Of a stretch of 38,722 bases of DNA, positions 6,427-12,330 are shown piece after piece; positions within the stretch are counted from its first letter, which is position 1; each line of letters starts with the position of its first letter. The notes beneath the pieces were generated by a model. It saw only the letters and a list, made by a program, of their open reading frames with translations, had not been told where the DNA came from and searched no databases. The position numbers and the translations under genes are program-made. This DNA comes from SCTG01 sp036005325 (GTDB taxonomy: Bacteria > Nitrospirota > Nitrospiria > Nitrospirales > NS-4), in contig DASYQR010000159.1 of assembly GCA_036005325.1 (NCBI GenBank), forward strand, positions 1-38,722. Direction: 5' to 3'.

Positions 6427-8127
6427 TCACGTAACCTTTTTCAGTTCCTCTTCGAGAAGCATCCGGCGGAGAACCTTCCCCACCAGCGTCTTGGGAAGCT
6501 CCCGGCGGAACTCCACGAGTTTGGGCACTTTGAAGCTCGCCATCCGCTGCCGGCAATGCTCCAGGATCTCCGCCGCGGTGGCCTGCTCCCCCTCCTTGAG
6601 TACCACGAAGGCTTTGATCTTCTCCCCCCGCAATTCCTGGGGAATGCCGATAACACAGGCTTCCTTGACCTTCGGATGCTGGCACAAACATTCGTCTACC
6701 TCACGAGGATAGACATTCATTCCCCCTGACTTAATCATATCCTTCTTACGATCCAGAATGTAGAAGAACCCCTCTTCGTCCATCCGAACCAGGTCGCCCG
6801 TCGCCAGCCAGCCATCCTGCAAGACCGCCGCCGTCTCCGCCGCCTGGTTCCAGTATCCCCGCATGACCTGCGGTCCCTTGACCTGAAGCTCCCCGGTTTC
6901 TCCAGGCGCGGTGACGAGACGCCCCGTTTCGAGATCCACCACGCGCACATCGGTATCGGGCACGGGCAGTCCGATACAGCGGGAGCGCCGTTGGCCGACG
7001 ATGGGATTGCAATGCGTCACGGGGCCCGCCTCGGTCAGCCCATACCCTTCGATCAGACGCGCGCCGGTCAGTTTCTCAAAGCGTTCCTGCACCTCAGCGA
7101 ACAGCGGGCCGGCCCCGCTGATACAGAAGCGGGTGGAGGTCAGATCGTACTCCCCCACCTTTTGATGGTTGATCAGCGCCAAATACATCGCCGGAATGCC
7201 GGGAAAGGCTGTAGTGCGATGGGCGGCGATCGTCCGGAGTACTTCATCAGTTTGGAACCGGGGGAGGAGGACAAGGGTCCCTCCGATCAACAACGCCAGG
7301 TTCTGGCAGGTCGTCATCCCATAGATATGGAAGAGGGGCAACACCCCGAGAAAAACTTCTTCTCCTTCCCGCAGTCCATGCAGCCACCATCGACACTGAA
7401 CCGCATTGGTGACCAGATTGCGGTGCGTGAGCATCGCGCCCTTGGGGATCCCGGTCGTCCCGCCGGTGTACTGCAGCAGCGCGACGTCGTCCGAGGTCAC
7501 GTCCACTGGAGGAGGCTCAGACGGCGCCTCTTCGATAAGCGACCGAAAATCGTAGATGGGGGGAATCCGTTCGACCTCAATCCATTGTCCCTGACGACGG
7601 GCCTTGAGAGGATAGAGCATCCGTTTCAACCAGGGAAGATAGTCGGACACGGCGGTCAGGATGATCCGTTTCAACGGCGAGCGATTCTGAACCTCTTTGA
7701 TCCGCGGATAGAACAGGTCGAGCGCGACGATCGTCTCCGCGCCGGCATCGGTCATCTGATGCGCGATTTCAGTCGCCACGTAGAGGGGATTGGTCGCCAC
7801 CACCCACGCTCCCGCCTTCAACGCGCCGAAGTATGCGATCACCGCCTGGGGGCAATTGGGGAGCATGATGGCCACGCGTTCGCCCTTCCGCACCCCGAGG
7901 CGAAGCAAGGCCTGTGCGAACCGGTCTGTGAGCGCATTCAATTGCCGGTAGGAAATCGCTCGGCCGTAAAACTCAAGCGCGGCGCGGTCGGGGAACCGGC
8001 GCGAGGCATCAATGAGAAGCCGGTGCAGCGGAACGTCCGGGTACGAAAGGGTGGCAGGAACCCCAGCTTCATATTGAGTGAGCCAGGGGCGCTCCATGAT
8101 ACTGGAAATCTTGTCGGGCATCTTCAT
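6427..8127 (-). CDS. fadD: Long-chain fatty-acid--CoA ligase (AMP-forming)
   Basis: This roughly 566-residue enzyme is of the ANL adenylate-forming superfamily. Motifs in order are LQYTGGTTGIPKGAMLTHRN (the P-loop-like ATP signature), the GYGLTEAGPVTH adenylate-binding motif, TGDLVRMDEEGFFYILDRKK, then DMIKSGGMNVYP at the hinge and LPKTLVGKVLRR with the C-terminal catalytic lysine. It activates fatty acids to acyl-CoA with ATP, for degradation or lipid synthesis. Chain length is inferred from the FadD-like pattern only. ATG 8127 (MKMPDKI) is favoured over the GTG at 8139, which coincides with the expected transcription start of the promoter at 8145-8174. Two small genes follow 19 bp apart. 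Confidence 0.88.
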   Translation of the reverse strand: MKMPDKISSIMERPWLTQYEAGVPATLSYPDVPLHRLLIDASRRFPDRAALEFYGRAISYRQLNALTDRFAQALLRLGVRKGERVAIMLPNCPQAVIAYFGALKAGAWVVATNPLYVATEIAHQMTDAGAETIVALDLFYPRIKEVQNRSPLKRIILTAVSDYLPWLKRMLYPLKARRQGQWIEVERIPPIYDFRSLIEEAPSEPPPVDVTSDDVALLQYTGGTTGIPKGAMLTHRNLVTNAVQCRWWLHGLREGEEVFLGVLPLFHIYGMTTCQNLALLIGGTLVLLPRFQTDEVLRTIAAHRTTAFPGIPAMYLALINHQKVGEYDLTSTRFCISGAGPLFAEVQERFEKLTGARLIEGYGLTEAGPVTHCNPIVGQRRSRCIGLPVPDTDVRVVDLETGRLVTAPGETGELQVKGPQVMRGYWNQAAETAAVLQDGWLATGDLVRMDEEGFFYILDRKKDMIKSGGMNVYPREVDECLCQHPKVKEACVIGIPQELRGEKIKAFVVLKEGEQATAAEILEHCRQRMASFKVPKLVEFRRELPKTLVGKVLRRMLLEEELKKVT

Positions 8128-8144
8128 TCCAAAAACCACTCAGC

Positions 8145-8174
8145 ACCGTAATCCACCGCCGACAATGTTGTCAA
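8145..8174 (-). promoter_or_regulatory. Putative sigma70 promoter for the acyl-CoA ligase unit
   Basis: On the minus strand TTGACA (8174-8169) and TACGGT (8150-8145) are 18 bp apart, giving a start near 8138 and a leader of about 11 bases to ATG 8127. The -35 is perfect and the -10 is weak. Confidence 0.45.
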
Positions 8175-8189
8175 GAAAAGGGGAGGCGT

Positions 8190-8218
8190 TTGACAGGGGG
8201 TAAACCCTTGCCTATGAT
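8190..8218 (+). promoter_or_regulatory. Strong putative sigma70 promoter for the DUF192 gene
   Basis: TTGACA (8190-8195) and TATGAT (8213-8218) are spaced exactly 17 bp. Transcription should start around 8224-8226, only two to four bases before ATG 8228, so the message would be essentially leaderless. Confidence 0.7.
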
Positions 8219-8227
8219 GACAACTCT

Positions 8228-8857
8228 ATGTCCGCACACCCCGTGTTCGCCGCCGCATTTTTTTTGAGCGTAGCACTAGCTTCCATTTCAGGAAATGATT
8301 CTTTCGGGGGGGTGACGCTGGTTGGGGGCCCTTGGTCTCACCCGCCCGCCCCGGACGCGCTGGGACGCGTCCTTTCCCCATGGCCTAGAGGTCAGTCTTC
8401 GCAGACGAAGCCGGTGGGGGAAACCAGCGGTAGGACCCGCCCGATCGCCGATGCACCGCTTATCACCATCACCTTCCCCACCGGCACCCGCGTTCAGGTG
8501 GAACTCGCCGATACGCCGCAGAAGCGATCGCGTGGGCTGATGTTCCGCGAACGATTGGCTTCCCGTACGGGCATGCTGTTTGTCTTCGAGGAAACGGGGG
8601 AATGGAGCTTCTGGATGAAGAACACCAACGTTGCGCTGGATATCCTGTGGCTGGGAGCGGACAAGCGAATCGTTCACGTCGAAGAAAACGTCCCGGCCTG
8701 CAAACGGGACCCCTGTCCGGAGTACAAGCCGAACAAGGACGCTCTCTACGCCCTCGAACTGCCGGCCGGATCGGTCAAACGGGAGAAGCTCGCCAAGGGA
8801 ATGAAATTGAAGTTCGACCTGCCCCGCGCTAACGCGAGGGCGCCCCGCAGCCCGTGA
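8228..8857 (+). CDS. Exported DUF192 protein
   Basis: This is a 209-residue protein with an N-terminal hydrophobic stretch (about 7-20) that looks like a signal peptide or anchor, then a low-complexity linker rich in G, P and S to about residue 75. A complete DUF192 domain follows (about 80-200). Diagnostic elements are VELADTPQKRSRGLMFRERL, GMLFVFEETGEWSFWMKNTNVALDILW and ALELPAGSVKREKLAKGMKL. The family is small, usually periplasmic and without an established biochemical role. The start is supported by a consensus promoter immediately upstream. The last 29 bases overlap the end of the convergent double-receiver gene. Confidence 0.88.
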   Translation: MSAHPVFAAAFFLSVALASISGNDSFGGVTLVGGPWSHPPAPDALGRVLSPWPRGQSSQTKPVGETSGRTRPIADAPLITITFPTGTRVQVELADTPQKRSRGLMFRERLASRTGMLFVFEETGEWSFWMKNTNVALDILWLGADKRIVHVEENVPACKRDPCPEYKPNKDALYALELPAGSVKREKLAKGMKLKFDLPRANARAPRSP

Positions 8858-9638
8858 TAACGAGACCGACTTGGATCGCCAGGGCGAGTCGGTCGAGATC
8901 AAACGGCTTGGCAATCAGCTTCACGGCTCCCAGGCTCAACATTTCTTTCAGCAACGAGTCCTCATACACGCCGCTCAGCGCAATCACCGCGCCCGTGTAT
9001 CCTCTCGCTCGGAGTTCACGTAGCACCTTGACTCCGTTCATCCCACCCGGTAGATGAATGTCCAGGATGACGAGCTGCGGCGGTTGCTTGTCAAACACGG
9101 ACAGAGCCTCCTGGCCGTTTTGGGCGGTCAGGACCTGATAGCCTCGGGTCGCCAGAAAGTCAGCCAGCAGTTCGCGGAGCACTAGATCGTCCTCCACAAC
9201 CAGAATCGAGGCCGCTTCCTGCCGCCCCGCCCGCCTGTCCGCCGTTCCGGGCCGCAGACACACGGCTGCCGCTTTCTCCGACTGCTGCAATGCGCGGTCC
9301 ACGGTTCCGATCAATTGGCTGAGGGGAGCGCTTTTACTCAAGAACTCGGTCACGTCCCACACCCTGGCTTGATTCTTCAGGGTGTCGGACTCCAGCCCGG
9401 TCAAGACCATCACGACAGCGTCGGAGTCCCGTAAACGGATCTGCTTGATCACTTCAATTCCGTCAAGCCCCGGCATGCAGATGTCCACCATGGTAAGACT
9501 GGGCCGCCGCTCGATAAACAACTCCAGCGCCTCGTAGCCGTTCGACGCCGTCACGACTTCATATCCTTCTTTCCCGAGTGCGCCCTGCAGGAGGTCGCAG
9601 ATCAACCGATCGTCATCCACTACTAAGATGATTGCCAT
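8829..9638 (-). CDS. Double-receiver response regulator without output domain
   Basis: This 269-residue protein is made of two CheY-like receiver domains. The first (about 3-120) has VVDDD for the acidic pocket, the phospho-acceptor in MVDICMPGLDG, and lysine in FLSKS. The second (about 145-262) has VVEDD, VILDIHLPGGMNG and lysine in IAKPF. No DNA-binding or enzymatic output is present, so it probably acts by protein contact or as a phosphate relay or sink. It lies divergently from the PilZ-fusion/kinase operon across a 469-bp regulatory gap, so the kinase at 12327 is a plausible phosphodonor (inference). Its 3' end overlaps the DUF192 gene by 29 bases. Confidence 0.86.
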   Translation of the reverse strand: MAIILVVDDDRLICDLLQGALGKEGYEVVTASNGYEALELFIERRPSLTMVDICMPGLDGIEVIKQIRLRDSDAVVMVLTGLESDTLKNQARVWDVTEFLSKSAPLSQLIGTVDRALQQSEKAAAVCLRPGTADRRAGRQEAASILVVEDDLVLRELLADFLATRGYQVLTAQNGQEALSVFDKQPPQLVILDIHLPGGMNGVKVLRELRARGYTGAVIALSGVYEDSLLKEMLSLGAVKLIAKPFDLDRLALAIQVGLVITGCGAPSR

Positions 9639-9739
9639 ATAAATCTCACTATAGCTAAAAACACTTAATCATTCTAGGTGCCGGCTCAAGAGGTGACGGT
9701 AAAGACTGGTACAGCAGGGCAAGCCCGTCATGACAAAAG

Positions 9740-9755
9740 TGTTCAAAATTGTCCA
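9740..9755 (+). promoter_or_regulatory. Putative activator site, motif copy 1
   Basis: TGTTCA-AAAT-TGTCCA is two half-sites in direct orientation with a 10-bp period. It lies about 270 bp upstream of the sigma54 promoter match at 10012 and matches copies at 16666 and 16747. The proposed binder is the NtrC-type regulator of this locus (inference). Confidence 0.45.
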
Positions 9756-9877
9756 CTTTTACCAGTCCTGACGGTACGCTTCCCCATGGAATATCCACAG
9801 CCACTGTCTCAAAAAATTCAATAAGATGCCCCACTTTCATGACCTCTGGAACCCCCCAAATGTCCCTTTCTGCACAG

Positions 9878-9899
9878 TAGATTTTATGTAGATTTTATG
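9878..9899 (+). repeat. Tandem 11-bp direct repeat
   Basis: TAGATTTTATG occurs twice back to back (9878-9888, 9889-9899). The period is about one helical turn, so it may be a paired protein-binding site or intrinsically bent DNA between the motif at 9740 and the sigma54 promoter. Confidence 0.6.
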
Positions 9900-9965
9900 G
9901 AAAATACGTGCCACAGTGTTGTCCCCAACAGACTGACAAGAAAGGTCGCTGGCTGATGTCATTGA

Positions 9966-10000
9966 CCCAAGTGATAGAAAACAGCCCAAGTGATCGAAAC
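9966..10000 (+). repeat. Direct repeat CCCAAGTGATNGAAA, two copies
   Basis: The copies at 9966-9982 and 9985-10000 differ by one base and repeat every 19 bp. They end 11 bp before the sigma54 -24 box, a position suited to a second regulator. Confidence 0.55.
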
Positions 10001-10011
10001 GCAATGGAATT

Positions 10012-10027
10012 AGGCATCGATATTGCT
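10012..10027 (+). promoter_or_regulatory. Putative sigma54 (-24/-12) promoter for the PilZ-fusion operon
   Basis: AGGCATCGATATTGCT places the invariant GG (10013-10014) and GC (10025-10026) at the correct 12-bp offset, with TTGC at -12. The expected start is near 10038, about 70 bases before ATG 10108. The operon's third gene encodes a sigma54 activator. Confidence 0.6.
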
Positions 10028-10107
10028 CTCTCTTTTTTCCAGAGCTCAGCGGATAGGGCTCTGCGAGGAGATACCTATGTCTTCTCGAAACATGGAGGGT
10101 TTCGAGG

Positions 10108-12330
10108 ATGCCTAACATGTTGAACACGGTAAAGCATCATGAGCGACGACGGTGGGGCCGTGTGGAGACCAGCACGCCAACGCGGCTGAGCTCGAACGGC
10201 ACGGCCTGGGAAGGCCGCACGGTGAACATGAGCCTGGGCGGCGTGTGCATGGCCTTCGGTACCAGCGTCTCCGCTTCTGCAAATCAACCGATTCAATTGG
10301 GGCTCGAGACCGATGCGGGTGTGATCGAGCTCAAGGGAGCGGTTAGGAATCTCAATGAGACTGGTTTCGCCGTCGAATTTGAAGCGCTCGATGGAATACA
10401 GGGACAGATCTTCGCATCCGTTTTGGAAGGGCTCCGCGAGCATGCCATCTCCGTCACGCTCACCGGGCGACTGGTTCCCCAGGACACGGGAAACCTTCTT
10501 CTTGAAATCAGCGCCGGCGGCGGCGCGCCCTTTGAAATCGCGGAGGCCCTTTTCGATTCTTCGGCCGCCGAAGAGGATTCGCCCGCCGCTCCCGCCGTCA
10601 TCAGCAAGCAGATTGAATTCAAGAACGCATCGGGTCGGCGCATCGTTGCCTACCATGATGCTCTCCTAGAACTGGCTCCGCATGCTCCGCTTGCGGTTCT
10701 TTCTCCCGGATACGGTGAGACCAAGAAGGAGTACGTGACGCTGTCCTACTATTTCGCCAGCAACGGGTTTCATGTCCTCCGCTACGATCATACCAACCAT
10801 GTGGGGGAAAGCGAGGGCGAGATCGCGGAGGCGACTTTGTCCAATATGGGTCACGACCTCGGCGCCATCCTCGATTATGCAAAACAAACCTGGCCGACCA
10901 GCCCTATTGTAGTGGTCGCCACGAGTCTATCGGGCCGTATCGCTTTCAAGCAGGTTGCGCGGGCCCCCCAAGCGGACTTGCTGGTTCTCCTGACAGGCAT
11001 CGTCGACGTCCAAACGACGCTGACCGCCGTCCACCAAGAAGACCACATGATGGCATTCTTGCGCGGCGCCAACCTCGGAACGATGAATGTGCTCGGGTTC
11101 AACATCGACGCCGATCGCTTCGTGAACGACGCATTCAAGGCTGGCTATGCCACTCTGGCCAGCACGCTTAAGGATGCCCAGCAGATCCAGACCCCCGTCA
11201 TCTTCTTCGCGGCAGAGCACGATGCCTGGGTGGAGCTGGAGTCGGTGAAAGCGGTTCAGCGGGTCCTCGGCGAGAAGCTGGTTCACATGTACCTCATCCC
11301 CGAAGCTCTCCATTGCATACAGGAAAATCCAAGAAAAGCCCGAGCGGTCTTTCGGCAGCTCATCGCCTGCTGCCTGGAACGGCTCTCACCAGACGCCTCA
11401 GGAAGGGAAGTCCTGGAGCCTTCCAAGCGCGCGATCGGCCTTCAAAGCCGCCTCGAACGCGAGCGGGCACGGGCCCACCATCACATGGCGAAAAACGAAA
11501 TGGTTGAGTTTTGGAAGGATTATCTGGATAATTTCCATTACATAGCCAATATCTCCGATTACTGGCAGCTCCTCGACCACATCTATCGCATGGTCGGAAA
11601 CCTCAGTGGGGGGATGCGGATATTAGATGCTGGGTGCGGGAACGGCAATTTCGGGATGTTCCTCCTGATCAACCAAGCCTACCGCCAACGAAACAGCGGC
11701 GCGTATAGAGCCGAACCGCTCCATTACGTGGGAGTGGACTTCATCCAGCCGGCACTCGCGCAGGCCCGGATGAATCTCATGAAGACGGCTGCCGAGATCC
11801 GTGGAGAGTTCACGCCCCAAGTGACCGCGCCGTCCTTGCTGATGGACTTCTCGTTGCTGGCCGCCGACCTCAACATGCCCCTCCCGTTTCGCAACGGCCA
11901 GTTCGACCGGATCGTCTGCAACCTAGTCATCGGCTATCTGCAGGACCCAGCGTTTCTTATCAAAGAGTTCTGGCGGGTGCTGTCGCCTTCCGGCAAGCTG
12001 ATCATCACAAACTTGAAACCCCACCCAGACTTGTCGCTGGTTTACCGCAACTTCGCTCAACGCTCCAGATGCCCTGAGGAAATACAGGAAGCCAAGCATT
12101 TGTTGAACAATTCGGGGAAAATCATCCAGGCGGAAAGCAACGGAGTATTTCGCTTTTTTGATCGGCAGGAACTGGCGATGCTGCTGATAGCTGGTGGAGC
12201 GGCGCAGCCCCGAGTGTGTTCTACCTTCGCCAATCAGGCGTATATCGCGGCGACTGAGAAGCCACCGGCAATCCATGCTGCCGGCATTTTGCCCGTCCGC
12301 ATGCCTAGCAGACCCTTCTTGCAAGCATGA
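10108..12330 (+). CDS. Fusion protein: PilZ domain, LuxD-like acyl hydrolase, SAM methyltransferase
   Basis: This 740-residue protein has three recognisable parts. At about 10-110 is a PilZ-type domain with the arginine cluster HERRRWGRVE and NMSLGG, matching the RxxxR and (D/N)xSxxG signature for cyclic-di-GMP binding. At about 165-430 is an alpha/beta hydrolase resembling LuxD acyl transferase/thioesterase: LSPGYGETKKEYVTLSYYF, nucleophile region VVVATSLSGRIAF, acidic residue in AAEHDAWVE, histidine in EALHCIQEN. At about 465-720 is a class I methyltransferase with RILDAGCGNGNFG, YVGVDFIQPALAQAR and a late FDRIVCNLVIGYLQD. No signal or membrane segment is seen. This suggests c-di-GMP-controlled handling of an acyl chain plus methylation, but the substrate is unknown. 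GGAGGG precedes the ATG, and the stop overlaps the kinase start (ATGA). Confidence 0.85.
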   Translation: MPNMLNTVKHHERRRWGRVETSTPTRLSSNGTAWEGRTVNMSLGGVCMAFGTSVSASANQPIQLGLETDAGVIELKGAVRNLNETGFAVEFEALDGIQGQIFASVLEGLREHAISVTLTGRLVPQDTGNLLLEISAGGGAPFEIAEALFDSSAAEEDSPAAPAVISKQIEFKNASGRRIVAYHDALLELAPHAPLAVLSPGYGETKKEYVTLSYYFASNGFHVLRYDHTNHVGESEGEIAEATLSNMGHDLGAILDYAKQTWPTSPIVVVATSLSGRIAFKQVARAPQADLLVLLTGIVDVQTTLTAVHQEDHMMAFLRGANLGTMNVLGFNIDADRFVNDAFKAGYATLASTLKDAQQIQTPVIFFAAEHDAWVELESVKAVQRVLGEKLVHMYLIPEALHCIQENPRKARAVFRQLIACCLERLSPDASGREVLEPSKRAIGLQSRLERERARAHHHMAKNEMVEFWKDYLDNFHYIANISDYWQLLDHIYRMVGNLSGGMRILDAGCGNGNFGMFLLINQAYRQRNSGAYRAEPLHYVGVDFIQPALAQARMNLMKTAAEIRGEFTPQVTAPSLLMDFSLLAADLNMPLPFRNGQFDRIVCNLVIGYLQDPAFLIKEFWRVLSPSGKLIITNLKPHPDLSLVYRNFAQRSRCPEEIQEAKHLLNNSGKIIQAESNGVFRFFDRQELAMLLIAGGAAQPRVCSTFANQAYIAATEKPPAIHAAGILPVRMPSRPFLQA

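Larger units (their letters stand above)
9639..10107. promoter_or_regulatory. 469-bp intergenic control region
   Basis: No convincing gene is present. The stretch is AT-richer than its surroundings and dense in repeats: a TGTTCA-N4-TGTCCA motif at 9740-9755, a tandem 11-bp repeat at 9878-9899, a hairpin TGTTG/CAACA at 9917-9930, a 16-bp near-direct repeat with 19-bp period at 9966-10000, and a sigma54 promoter match at 10012-10027. It separates the divergent double-receiver gene from the PilZ-fusion operon. Confidence 0.6.

Noticed and set aside
9655..9840. Open frame of 61 codons on the minus strand in the 9639-10107 gap
   Set aside because: No recognisable domain, no good ribosome binding site, and it covers the putative activator site; better explained as regulatory DNA.
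9895..9915. Possible sigma54 promoter on the minus strand (TGGCACG followed by TTCC)
   Set aside because: The -24 box is good but the -12 box reads TTCCA instead of TTGCA, and it lies about 260 bp from the double-receiver start.
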